Assembly: GCA_016177875.1 (NCBI GenBank) | Contig: JACOUL010000054.1 | Coordinates: forward strand, 1-64,000 | Origin: Burkholderiales bacterium | Lineage (GTDB): Bacteria; Pseudomonadota; Gammaproteobacteria; Burkholderiales; Burkholderiaceae_D | Length of the DNA: 64,000 nucleotides | Reading direction: 5' to 3' | Shown here: positions 35,400 to 43,869 of the stretch, piece by piece | Layout: each line of letters starts with the position of its first letter | Position numbering within the stretch: position 1 is the stretch's first letter | Notes under the pieces: model-generated | What the model saw: only the letters and a program-made list of their open reading frames with translations | Databases searched by the model: none | What the model was told of the DNA's origin: nothing | Made by a program: the position numbers and the translations under genes

Positions 35400-35574
35400 G
35401 TCTCAAATGTTTGGTTTGAAGATTAATGCTCTGAACGGTATCAGAGAAAAAATATGGCGCCGAATTCAACGGTAAAAATACCAGGCCTTCTAGCCGGGCA
35501 TCAATTTCGTACAGTCTAGTGGAAGTGAGAGGAAGAAATTTTCCTGCGTCAACAGGATTTGATATTGCTCAAAT

Positions 35575-35740
35575 CTAGTAGTCCGTCACACCTCAATTTG
35601 CGGTTTATGCCGAGGCAGTCGGACGCGAGTGCAAGGCGCAAAGCGCAGCCAGGGTGGCCCCCCTGGCGAGCATTTGCAACGCTGCAATCGCTTTCGAGTG
35701 ACCGGCAGAAAATGAAAATTGGGGTGTGGCGGACTACTAG
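35575..35740. mobile_element. 166-bp MITE-like element with ~26-bp terminal inverted repeats
   Basis: The left end, CTAGTAGTCCGTCACACCTC (35575-35594), and the right end, whose complement starts CTAGTAGTCCGCCACACCCC, match over about 25 of the first 27 positions, continuing through AATTT. The interior has no coding frame of note. A 166-bp non-coding element with long terminal repeats is a miniature element moved in trans or a structured repeat. No transposase is in the window. Confidence 0.8.
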
Positions 35741-35744
35741 AGCC

Positions 35745-35814
35745 TTATCCCCACGAAACGTGAATAATCCTGTGGATAAACTTAGGGCAAGTAATATAAG
35801 GCCTTGAATCCACA
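35745..35814. other. Cluster of DnaA-box-like sequences
   Basis: TTATCCCCA at 35745-35753, a perfect box (TTATCCACA read on the minus strand) at 35771-35779, and a 7-of-9 match, GAATCCACA, at 35806-35814. Three near matches in 70 bp. It may control the adjacent pilU transcript or be chance; there is no AT-rich origin region or replication gene beside it. Confidence 0.3.
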
Positions 35815-35869
35815 AAGAAATTTTGCCATGATAAAAATCAAGGCAAGCTGTGAAGAAACGCCTTACCGA

Positions 35870-37048
35870 TTATTTAGCTTCTTCGTCGGCTTCTTCTTCT
35901 TTTTCTTCGCTCAGGGCAAGATTGAGGCCGCCTGAGTCACCCGCGCTTTTATCTCTAGTTCCGCGCAGTTTGATATTGAGCCGCAATTCATTGGCGGAAT
36001 CGGCATTGCGGATGGCTTCCTCGTAGCTCACAAAGCCGCCATTGTACAAATCGAACAATGCCTGGTCGAAGGTACACATGCCCAGCTCGCGCGACTTCGC
36101 CATGATTTCTTTGATCGAATGGAAGCTTCCCTTCATGATCATTTCGCTGATGGTCGGCGTATTAATCAATATCTCGATGGCCGCCTTGCGTTTGCCGTCT
36201 TCAGTACGTATCAGGCGTTGGGAAATGATGGCGCGTAAGTTAGACGACAAATCCATCAACAATTGATTGCGACGCTCGTCAGGGAAAAAGTTGATGATAC
36301 GGTCCAAAGTTTGGTTTGCGTTGTTCGCATGCAGCGTACCCAAACACAAATGCCCCGTCTCCGCAAACGCGATCGCATGCTCCATGGTTTCGGTATCGCG
36401 AATTTCGCCGATCAAAATCACGTCAGGTGCTTGACGCAAGGTGTTTTTCAAAGCGTTATGCCAAGAATGCGTGTCGACGCCGACCTCACGGTGCGTGATG
36501 AGACACTGCTTATTTTTATGCACGTACTCGACCGGATCTTCGACGGTAATGATGTGTCCCGGCGCAGCGGAATTGCGGTGATCGATCATGGCGGCCAGCG
36601 TAGTCGATTTGCCCGAGCCCGTGCCGCCCACTACCAAGACCAAGCCTCGCTTAGTCATGATCACGTCTTTCAATACATCCGGTAACTGCAGTTTTTCGAA
36701 GGAGGGAATTTCGGAAGAGATGGTGCGAATGACCATGCCGACATTTTGCTGCTGCACATAAACATTCACGCGGAAGCGGCAAACGTCCGGCAGGGAAATC
36801 GCGAAATTGCATTCCATCTGCTCTTGAAATTCCGCGCGCTGCTTATCGTTCATCAGGCTCTCGGCAATCGTGCGGGTAATCTCACCCGTCAACTTTTGCT
36901 GAGATAGCGCCTTCATCGTGCCATGCGCCTTCATCGTCGGAGCAAAGTCGGCGGAAATAAATAAATCCGAACCGCCGGTTTGGTGCATCGCCTTCAAGAG
37001 CTGATGAATGTATGCACGCGCTTGTTCCAAACTAAGATTCGCTGCCAT
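35870..37048 (-). CDS. pilU: Type IV pilus retraction ATPase PilU
   Basis: Hexameric ATPase of 392 aa, a partner of PilT in pilus retraction. Walker A is VVGGTGSGKSTTLAA, the Asp box ITVEDPVEYVHKN, Walker B LIGEIRDTETM, and the His box HLCLGTLHANNANQ. The sequence, with QLPDVLKDVIMTKRGLVLVVG and an acidic Glu-rich tail, fits PilU rather than PilT. No pilT lies next to it. It links to the receiver-ATPase and GTPase cluster at the left only by function. Confidence 0.9.
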   Translation of the reverse strand: MAANLSLEQARAYIHQLLKAMHQTGGSDLFISADFAPTMKAHGTMKALSQQKLTGEITRTIAESLMNDKQRAEFQEQMECNFAISLPDVCRFRVNVYVQQQNVGMVIRTISSEIPSFEKLQLPDVLKDVIMTKRGLVLVVGGTGSGKSTTLAAMIDHRNSAAPGHIITVEDPVEYVHKNKQCLITHREVGVDTHSWHNALKNTLRQAPDVILIGEIRDTETMEHAIAFAETGHLCLGTLHANNANQTLDRIINFFPDERRNQLLMDLSSNLRAIISQRLIRTEDGKRKAAIEILINTPTISEMIMKGSFHSIKEIMAKSRELGMCTFDQALFDLYNGGFVSYEEAIRNADSANELRLNIKLRGTRDKSAGDSGGLNLALSEEKEEEADEEAK

Positions 37049-37342
37049 GACATTGGTCTCCTGACGAAAAAGAAAGATTTACGGATCATTACACAGAGGA
37101 TGCATTTTGGAAAGATTCCTTAACCCGGCTTGCATTATGGATAATGCCTGCGGGAAATAAAACGACTCAGCAATACTTTACATTTTTTTGCAGTGCAAAA
37201 CTGCAACGAATACGGAATATATTCTGCAGTGAAATTGCCTTTTAATTTGCCAAATGGCAGCATACTGAGGGTCGGCAAAAAACCATAAGAATCAGCAATT
37301 CAATTCATTACTGCAACATGTCATTTTTCTTAGGGGATCACT

Positions 37343-38587
37343 ATGAAGTTTCAAAAATCGATTTTGGCTGCCGCAGTGCTGATGGCATGCGCTGCATCGG
37401 CTTCGGCTGCCGACAATTTTAAAGTCGTCGCCACTAACGTTACGAATAACCAAACGGCGACCTTCGGCTTCAGCACGGCATTGACTACGCTGGACTCGCT
37501 CCAAGCCCAATACCTGCAAACCAAGCTGCCCTCTTACACCGGCAATGAGGTCGCCCGCTTCAACATGGACTATCGCGGCCTCGCGATCAATCTTGCTTTC
37601 AACACGCTCAATAGCTCGACCCTGGATTTCAGCATTCCCGTGCTGGGAATTAATCAGCAATTCACCGGCTCTACCCGCAATGCGAGCCAATCTTTGCTGG
37701 TCGATTACATGAAAACGGGCGATTTGCTCGGCTTGATTCAGAAAAAGCTCGCCGAAGTGTCGCCGATCGACCCGATCGCCGGTAACCCGAACAGCATGAT
37801 GTCGCAAATGGTCGCGAACGATTTCAACAATGCGTTCCTGGCCACCGCATCCAACATCGCACCGCCGCCGCAAACCGCGACGGCAGGCGAAAAAGCTGAC
37901 AGCTCCTCCAATAACCTGATCGGTATCGGTCTGCGTTTCGGTCAGTACAAGCAAGGCGACCTCAATAGCCAGAGTGTCACCATTCCGTTTTCCTACACGA
38001 TCCGTTCCGATATCGATCCGCGCCGTCAGTTGATCTTCAACGTGCCTGTTACTTATACGACCGTCGAGGGAGCCAAGGCTTATTTCGTCGGTGCCGGCGC
38101 GGCCTATCGCATTCCGATGAACGATCATTGGACGCTGACGCCTGCGTTTAACTATGGCTTAACCGGCGCGCCAGACCTCGGCTCCGCCGCACAAGTGATG
38201 TCCGGCTCGCTGAGCAGCACCTATATCCTCAACATGAGCGGATTCGATCTAGCCATCGGCAACATGATCGGTTACTACAAGACTTTGAAGTTCTCGACCA
38301 GCGGCTACTCTTACGATCCGGGCATCCAGAACACGGTATTCCGCAATGGCATCATGCTCTCGCAACCGATCAATTTCATGGGCCGCAAGATGTCGATCGA
38401 ATACTCCCTGGTCGACACCCGTTTCACCGGCACCGCACTCTACAACAAGGGCTATGACGAGATCGGCATCACGATCGGCACCAACAAGAGCGCACAGTCC
38501 GCACGCAGCTATCTGCGCGCCGGTGCCAACTTCTTGGTTTCACCGCAATCGAAGGGCTTCTCGCTCAATCTCGGTTACTGGTTCTAA
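37343..38587 (+). CDS. Exported beta-rich protein, function unknown
   Basis: Protein of 414 aa with a clean signal peptide (MKFQKSILAAAVLMACAASASAA). The first half is mixed; the second half is a run of alternating strands ending in an aromatic GFSLNLGYWF, like the last strand of an outer-membrane barrel. I do not recognise the family. The ribosome site is AGGGGA. Upstream, at 37188-37206, is an inverted repeat, TTGCAG-N7-CTGCAA, that may be an operator. A strong terminator follows, and the exported CHAT protease begins beyond it. Confidence 0.6.
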   Translation: MKFQKSILAAAVLMACAASASAADNFKVVATNVTNNQTATFGFSTALTTLDSLQAQYLQTKLPSYTGNEVARFNMDYRGLAINLAFNTLNSSTLDFSIPVLGINQQFTGSTRNASQSLLVDYMKTGDLLGLIQKKLAEVSPIDPIAGNPNSMMSQMVANDFNNAFLATASNIAPPPQTATAGEKADSSSNNLIGIGLRFGQYKQGDLNSQSVTIPFSYTIRSDIDPRRQLIFNVPVTYTTVEGAKAYFVGAGAAYRIPMNDHWTLTPAFNYGLTGAPDLGSAAQVMSGSLSSTYILNMSGFDLAIGNMIGYYKTLKFSTSGYSYDPGIQNTVFRNGIMLSQPINFMGRKMSIEYSLVDTRFTGTALYNKGYDEIGITIGTNKSAQSARSYLRAGANFLVSPQSKGFSLNLGYWF

Positions 38588-38599
38588 AACGTAGTGTCG

Positions 38600-38631
38600 G
38601 GCGGTGAAGCCAAGCTTCGCCGCCTTTTTTT
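38600..38631 (+). terminator. Rho-independent terminator after the exported beta-rich gene
   Basis: GGCGGTGAAGC pairs with GCTTCGCCGCC (one G-T pair) around a 3-base CAA loop and is followed by seven T. An upstream in-frame start for the next gene (38604) would lie inside this hairpin, so it was not used. Confidence 0.88.
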
Positions 38632-38654
38632 ATCTCTGCATAGGGATACCTGCC

Positions 38655-40958
38655 GTGAAGAAGCTTGCCGTCTGCCTTGCATTTCTGGGCTCCTCTCTCC
38701 TCCCCTTCTATTCCTTCGCAATTTCCGGCAACGAGCAAGTTGAACTTGCCGGCGCCGGCCAGTACGAGCAGCTTTGGCGAGAACTTGAGAAGGATGCCGC
38801 CAGCAAAGAACTCAAGACAGCCGACATGCATGCGTTGTGCTTTGCGTATTCCAAGACCAAGCGCTACAACAAGCTGATGCCCTGCCTGGACCATCTTGAG
38901 AAACTGGTCCAGCGCGGCGATATGCGCACCCGCTTGTTCGGCCTGGATGACGCTACGCCTACCATCCACTTAATGCGCGGCGAAGCCATGGTGGAACTCG
39001 GCCAATACGCCAATGCAATCACGGAAGCGGACAAGGCCATCGCCTGGTACAAGAAAGAAGACAGCGACGACCAAGACATCATGATCAATGCATTGACGAT
39101 CAAGGCATTGGCATCGTCCTTCTCCGGCAAAAAGACGAACGCTGAAAAATATGCGTCCGAACTTGAGGAAGTCAAAGTGCTGGGACCTCTGCACGGCGAC
39201 TTCAAATCGGTGAAAGCCATGGCAATTGCTCGTGTCAACATGGCGCTCGGAAATTATCAGCGCACGTATGATGCCATCACGGGCGATACGACATTTGCGA
39301 TCCACATGTTTTTGGATCGTTTGGTCAGCGGCGCTTTCCTGACCGGAAAAAACAACTGGGCTTGGCAAGAACTGCCGCGCAGCTTCATGGTGAATAAAGC
39401 CTTGTTCGGCATGGGCAAGCTTTCCGAGGCCAAGGCCGGCTACGATCAGCTCCTTAAAATTCCGCAGGTGAAGGACAATGGCGAAATTTATTGGCTGATC
39501 CTGTATGAACGGGGCCAGATTGCCGAACGCGAAAACAAGCCGGACGAAGCAATCGAGTTTTATAAGAAGGCGATCGAGATTATCGAGAGTCAGCGCACCA
39601 CCATCAATACCGAAGCCAACAAAATCGGCTTCGTCGGCGACAAGCAGCAAGTCTATGGCCGTATCGTGTCGACTCTGTCGAATAACGGCAAACATGGCGA
39701 GGCGTTCGAATATATCGAACGATCCAAGTCGCGCGCCTTGGTTGACATGCTGGCCGCCAAGCAAGCGATTCCGTTGAAGGCGAAAAATGCCGGAAAGTTT
39801 TCGCTAACAGATCTCGACAATGCGGAAGCCGAAGTATTGGCGCAAATGCCGGTCAGCGCAACCGAGGGCAAGTCGCAACAGCGCGAATTCAAAAGCAAGA
39901 TGGTTGAGCAAATCAAAGCGATTGCACCGGAAACCAGCAGCTTGATTTCCGTTTCCTCGCTGCCGATCAAAGAATTGCAGCAGCTGATCCCTAACAATGA
40001 AACCGTCATCCAATATTATTTTCAAGGAGACAGCTTTCTAGGCATCCTAGTCACGCGCAATTCATTGAAAACCGTCATGCTGGATTTAACCGGCATGGAC
40101 AAAGAAGTGCGCGGCCTTCGCGAGGCAATCTCGCGTCAAGACCCGTCTGCACTGGCGATTTCGCAATCGCTATACCGGCGTTTGATTCAGCCGCTGGAAG
40201 GATCCATCACACATAAGAACGTCTTGATCATTCCGCACGGCATACTCCATTACCTGCCCTTCACCGCTTTATCTTCGGGCGATCAATATTTCATCGAAAA
40301 ATATTCGGTGCGCGTTTTGCCCAATGCCAGCGTTCTCAAATACATCAAACGCGCCGGCCCGGGCAAATTGGAATCCATCCTTGTCTTAGGCAATCCCGAC
40401 TTGGGCGATCCTAAGTACGATCTACCGAGCGCACAAGCCGAAGCGGAACGCATCGCCTCGCTGGTTCCGAAGTCAAAGCTGCTATTGAGGAAACAGGCAT
40501 CCAAATCCACCTTCCGCAAATTGAGCGGAGACTATCGCTATATTCATTTTGCCTCGCACGGCGAATTCGATCCTGCCGCTCCTTTGAATTCTGCGCTCTT
40601 GCTGGCGCGCGATGGCAATGACAACGGCATACTGACCGTCAATGAATTGTATTCACTTGAATTGAATGCGGACCTCGTTACGCTCAGTGCGTGCGAAACC
40701 GGTCTTGCGAAAATCAGCAACGGCGACGATTTGATCGGCTTGACGCGCGGATTTTTTTACTCGGGAACGAGCTCCGTCATTGCCAGCCTTTGGCAAGTGG
40801 ACGACGACGCGACTTCTTATTTGATGGTGCAGTTTTATGAAGCGCTTAAAAAATCGAATAAGCGCGACGCATTGCGACAAGCGCAAATCAATACGATGAA
40901 AAAATTCAAGCACCCGTTTTTCTGGGCTGCGTTTTATCTGAGCGGGAATATCGATTGA
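38655..40958 (+). CDS. Exported TPR-CHAT caspase-like peptidase
   Basis: Protein of 767 aa from the GTG at 38655 (AGGGA 8 bases ahead). A signal peptide (KKLAVCLAFLGSSLLPFYSFA) sends it to the periplasm. About 25-390 are TPR-like helices (AGYDQLLKI; KPDEAIEFYKKAIEII). The CHAT domain is at about 480-767, with the catalytic pair His635 (YIHFASHGEFD) and Cys680 (LVTLSACETG) intact. CHAT proteases are best known as cytosolic effectors in gasdermin and type III-E CRISPR systems; an exported one is unusual and suggests a periplasmic maturation or quality-control role. Between a terminated beta-rich exported gene and a small periplasmic protein gene. Confidence 0.88.
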   Translation: MKKLAVCLAFLGSSLLPFYSFAISGNEQVELAGAGQYEQLWRELEKDAASKELKTADMHALCFAYSKTKRYNKLMPCLDHLEKLVQRGDMRTRLFGLDDATPTIHLMRGEAMVELGQYANAITEADKAIAWYKKEDSDDQDIMINALTIKALASSFSGKKTNAEKYASELEEVKVLGPLHGDFKSVKAMAIARVNMALGNYQRTYDAITGDTTFAIHMFLDRLVSGAFLTGKNNWAWQELPRSFMVNKALFGMGKLSEAKAGYDQLLKIPQVKDNGEIYWLILYERGQIAERENKPDEAIEFYKKAIEIIESQRTTINTEANKIGFVGDKQQVYGRIVSTLSNNGKHGEAFEYIERSKSRALVDMLAAKQAIPLKAKNAGKFSLTDLDNAEAEVLAQMPVSATEGKSQQREFKSKMVEQIKAIAPETSSLISVSSLPIKELQQLIPNNETVIQYYFQGDSFLGILVTRNSLKTVMLDLTGMDKEVRGLREAISRQDPSALAISQSLYRRLIQPLEGSITHKNVLIIPHGILHYLPFTALSSGDQYFIEKYSVRVLPNASVLKYIKRAGPGKLESILVLGNPDLGDPKYDLPSAQAEAERIASLVPKSKLLLRKQASKSTFRKLSGDYRYIHFASHGEFDPAAPLNSALLLARDGNDNGILTVNELYSLELNADLVTLSACETGLAKISNGDDLIGLTRGFFYSGTSSVIASLWQVDDDATSYLMVQFYEALKKSNKRDALRQAQINTMKKFKHPFFWAAFYLSGNID

Positions 40959-41006
40959 TCCCGTGCAGTTGGTTTTACATTTGAATTTACAGGGAAGGAG
41001 TTCATC

Positions 41007-41489
41007 ATGTCCGCCGTTATGGCCCGCCGCGCTCTATTTGTCGTCGCCTTTGCCTTAACTGCTCATACAGCGTCAGCACGCGAAATAATTCAGCTGGTTA
41101 GCGACGCGGAGTATGCGCAGGAAAAACAGTTTGCGGCCAAGATGCCGAGAACCCGCCAATTGCTGCCCCAGGTCACCGTCGTGCCGGGAGCGCCACTTAT
41201 CGATCTGAAAAAACCTCAAATTCAAGACACCTTGAAAGCACCCTTTCCGATCCAACTCGTATTTAAGCCCACCGACGACGCGGAAGTGGTACCGGATAGT
41301 TTCAAGGTTTTGTATGGCTTCCTGAAGCTCGATATCACCGATCGGGTTGTGCAAAACGCGAAAGTGACCAAAGAAGGATTGTTTGTCGATCAGGCCAATA
41401 TTCCGGCAGGCACACACAAACTATTGCTGCAAATTCGGGATTCCAAAAACCGGAAAGCGGAAGTGGTAGTGAGTTTTAACGTCGAGTAA
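41007..41489 (+). CDS. Small periplasmic protein downstream of the CHAT peptidase
   Basis: Protein of 160 aa with a signal peptide (cleaved near AHTASA) and a GGAAGGAG ribosome site. It is mostly beta, with a conserved-looking IDLKKPQIQDTLKAPFPIQL strand pair and an Ig-like ending (AGTHKLLLQIRDSKNRKAEVVVSF). It follows the CHAT gene by 48 bases and probably shares its transcript, so it may be a substrate, inhibitor or partner. The family is not recognised. Confidence 0.65.
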   Translation: MSAVMARRALFVVAFALTAHTASAREIIQLVSDAEYAQEKQFAAKMPRTRQLLPQVTVVPGAPLIDLKKPQIQDTLKAPFPIQLVFKPTDDAEVVPDSFKVLYGFLKLDITDRVVQNAKVTKEGLFVDQANIPAGTHKLLLQIRDSKNRKAEVVVSFNVE

Positions 41490-41515
41490 GCCTGCAAGCG
41501 ACTGACGCGAAATGA

Positions 41516-41665
41516 TTATAGGAAGGTCTTCACGGCCCACAGGATAAGACCGACGCTGACGACAGCCGATAAGGCGATACAGATCACTGCTTGTAACTTA
41601 TTATAGTTAAAGCCTTTTTCGACTTCGACAGAGTCGATTGTGACTTCTTCAATAGTCTCCTGCAT
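41516..41665 (-). CDS. Small single-pass membrane protein (49 aa)
   Basis: The ATG at 41665 is preceded by AGGAGAG. The protein begins acidic (MQETIEEVTIDSVEVEKGFN) and ends in one membrane helix (AVICIALSAVVSVGLILWAV), a plan like small regulatory or structural membrane peptides. It is convergent with the small periplasmic gene and isolated otherwise. Function unknown. Confidence 0.6.
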   Translation of the reverse strand: MQETIEEVTIDSVEVEKGFNYNKLQAVICIALSAVVSVGLILWAVKTFL

Positions 41666-41906
41666 GGTCTCTCCTGACGGCATGTGTTGCCCGGCTTCAT
41701 TATAGGAAGTGCTTAATCAAGGTCAATATGTCGTCCGACAACTTTCTTAAACGAATCAAAGAACAATTGATGTATTTCGTAGAGGGCTGGACGGACTTTG
41801 CCGATAACCGGTATATTTATTGCCAAATATAAATATTTTAGATTTCCCCCGGTTTTTATTTACGTTCAGCATATCCATCACTCCCCACTGTTGAGGAATT
41901 TTTTGC

Positions 41907-42470
41907 ATGGACTCAAGGCCCATCTCTGCAGAGCTTGTCATTTTCTTCATCATCATTGCCAACATCGCTGGCATCGTGCTCTATTCGGCATTCAGCAAGT
42001 GGAAGATGCGCAGCCATGAAAAAAACATTGCGCGCATTAATGCGACGATTCTCGACCATTTTCAAAAGAGCGGCGTAACGGTGAGCGTTTCCTGCGTCAG
42101 TCTGCAGAACGACGGCAAGCGCTACACTGCCTTCGTCGAGTCTGAACCGATGAAGCGTTTCCGCCTATCTCACATCATCGAAATGATGTTGCGTCAACAA
42201 GTCGCCAAAACCTGCGGTCTGAAGCTCGAAAAAATCTATTGGCGCTTTCCTATCAAGGACACCGACCAGGATGCACGTGCACAGGGCCCTGATACCGTGA
42301 TGGAGAAACCGGAGTCGGGCGAGCGAGACGAGTATATCAATGAGGGCTTGGTGAATTACAAGGATTTGCCCAAAGCGGACGTCAGCGAGATTTCTTGGGA
42401 AAAATTCGCGGAAGTGTCGGCAGACTCGACGCTGGATGGCATTGACCACAATAAAAACAAGCAATCCTGA
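41907..42470 (+). CDS. Membrane-anchored protein of unknown function
   Basis: Protein of 187 aa with one N-terminal membrane helix (about 9-27, AELVIFFIIIANIAGIVLY), then a basic segment and a soluble domain (about 40-110) with charged helices and strands (SVSCVSLQNDGKRYTAFVESE). An acidic tail follows. The family is not recognised. A weak GAGGAA stands before the ATG. A single gene with no functional neighbours. Confidence 0.55.
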   Translation: MDSRPISAELVIFFIIIANIAGIVLYSAFSKWKMRSHEKNIARINATILDHFQKSGVTVSVSCVSLQNDGKRYTAFVESEPMKRFRLSHIIEMMLRQQVAKTCGLKLEKIYWRFPIKDTDQDARAQGPDTVMEKPESGERDEYINEGLVNYKDLPKADVSEISWEKFAEVSADSTLDGIDHNKNKQS

Positions 42471-42611
42471 TGCTGTCGAAACGCAATCTCAACGCAATTT
42501 GAGCTGCATCAAAACTCAATACACTCAACTGTTCCCGACTGGCGATCGCATCTGGTGCAGCCTATAGTGAAAATGTCTCTCGAACTGGTTCGCATCATTC
42601 GTGTGAATTGT

Positions 42612-42636
42612 TTCGAAAGTATATTTTCGAAGGAGG
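42612..42636 (+). promoter_or_regulatory. Hairpin abutting the ribosome site of the lipoprotein gene
   Basis: TTCGAAA (42612-42618) and TTTCGAA (42625-42631) form a 7-bp stem with a 6-base loop; AGGAGG (42631-42636) starts on its last base. It could shield the ribosome site when cool, like an RNA thermometer (inference). Confidence 0.4.
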
Positions 42637-42642
42637 TTTGCA

Positions 42643-42828
42643 ATGAAACGTCTCGCAGTTTTGCTTGCGGTTTTCCTGCTCGCCAGTTGTGCTCACGGCA
42701 CTCGCACCACTGCGCGTAGCGACGCTGGAACAGAAGCCTCGAGTGTCGGTACGATGGGCAGCACCACCGGCGCTGGTATCGGCACCAGCATCGAACCCGG
42801 CGGCCCCTATGGTGTAAGCGGACCTTGA
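42643..42828 (+). CDS. Small lipoprotein
   Basis: Protein of 61 aa with a lipoprotein signal ending LLASC, lipid-modified at Cys16, then a Thr/Gly/Ser-rich tail. The ribosome site AGGAGG is close to the ATG, which supports it as a real gene despite its size. Family and role unknown. Confidence 0.7.
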   Translation: MKRLAVLLAVFLLASCAHGTRTTARSDAGTEASSVGTMGSTTGAGIGTSIEPGGPYGVSGP

Positions 42829-42936
42829 ACATCGGTCCGGCAATCCAACCACATCGTTTTTAATAATAGAAAGGGAATCGTCCGGCGCACAGCCGGACTA
42901 CAATAGCGGTCATTGGCTTTAATCCACTGCCGCCAG

Positions 42937-43770
42937 ATGACCAGTACTCCTGAAATCCGCCCAGAACAATCGATCGAACTGCTCAAAGAGTTGCACATTC
43001 TTACGCGCGACGGCAAGCTCAATCAAGATAGCCGTCGCAAGTTGAAACAGGTTTATCACCTCTATCAATTCATCGAACCTTTACTCGCTGAAATCCATCA
43101 GACTCGCGGCGAAATCCGACTGGTCGATCACGGTGCAGGCAAGTCTTATTTAGGCTTTATTCTCTACGACTTGTTTTTCAAGTCGCGCCACGATGCGTCG
43201 CGCGTATATGGCATCGAAACGCGCGAAGAACTGGTGAGTAAATCCACCGAATTGGCGAAGCGCCTGGACTTTCCCGGCATGGAGTTTTTGAATCTTTCCG
43301 TGGCGGAGTCGATTACTTCTCCGCTGCTCCCGGAAGCAATCGACATCGTCACCGCCCTGCATGCCTGCAATACCGCAACCGACGACGCTATTCGTTTTGC
43401 CTTGCATAAGAAAGCGCAATTCATGGTGCTGGTGCCTTGCTGCCAAGCGGAAGTGGCGTCGGTTCTCAACAAAAATAAAAATAAGACGCTCGGCAAAAGT
43501 GTCCTCACCGAGCTATGGCGCCGCCCTTTGCATACGCGCGAATTCGGCAGTCAAGCGACTAACGTGCTGCGCTGCCTGCAATTGGAAGCGCACGGCTATC
43601 AAGTCACGGTTACCGAATTGGTCGGTTGGGAACATTCCATGAAAAACGAATTGATCATTGCCCGTTTTCAGGACTTGCCGCGCAAACGGCCTGCCGAACG
43701 CCTGCAGCAAATGCTGGAGGAATTAGGATTGGAAGAATTGAGCGAACGCTTCTTCGCAGAAGCGGATTAA
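42937..43770 (+). CDS. SAM-dependent methyltransferase
   Basis: Protein of 277 aa from the ATG at 42937 (a TTG at 42913 is possible; no strong ribosome site). It has the Methyltransf_32-like plan: SAM motif LVDHGAGKSYLGFIL (about 57-71), an acidic YGIETRE after strand 2, and a VTALHACNTATDDAI/LVPCCQAEVA stretch. Substrate unknown; members include possible rRNA methylases. It is a single gene preceded by a short GTCCGGC/GCCGGAC hairpin (42880-42898). Confidence 0.8.
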   Translation: MTSTPEIRPEQSIELLKELHILTRDGKLNQDSRRKLKQVYHLYQFIEPLLAEIHQTRGEIRLVDHGAGKSYLGFILYDLFFKSRHDASRVYGIETREELVSKSTELAKRLDFPGMEFLNLSVAESITSPLLPEAIDIVTALHACNTATDDAIRFALHKKAQFMVLVPCCQAEVASVLNKNKNKTLGKSVLTELWRRPLHTREFGSQATNVLRCLQLEAHGYQVTVTELVGWEHSMKNELIIARFQDLPRKRPAERLQQMLEELGLEELSERFFAEAD

Positions 43771-43869
43771 TTCTTGTCATTTGCACAAATCGCTTGCAAG
43801 GGTTGTTTAACTTGTTAAGTGGATACTATGATATGGGTCATTAGTTTATAAGAATCATGAAGGAGACCC

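Noticed and set aside
38604..38654. Earlier GTG start for the CHAT gene
   Set aside because: It falls inside the strong terminator hairpin; the GTG at 38655 has a ribosome site and begins the signal peptide.
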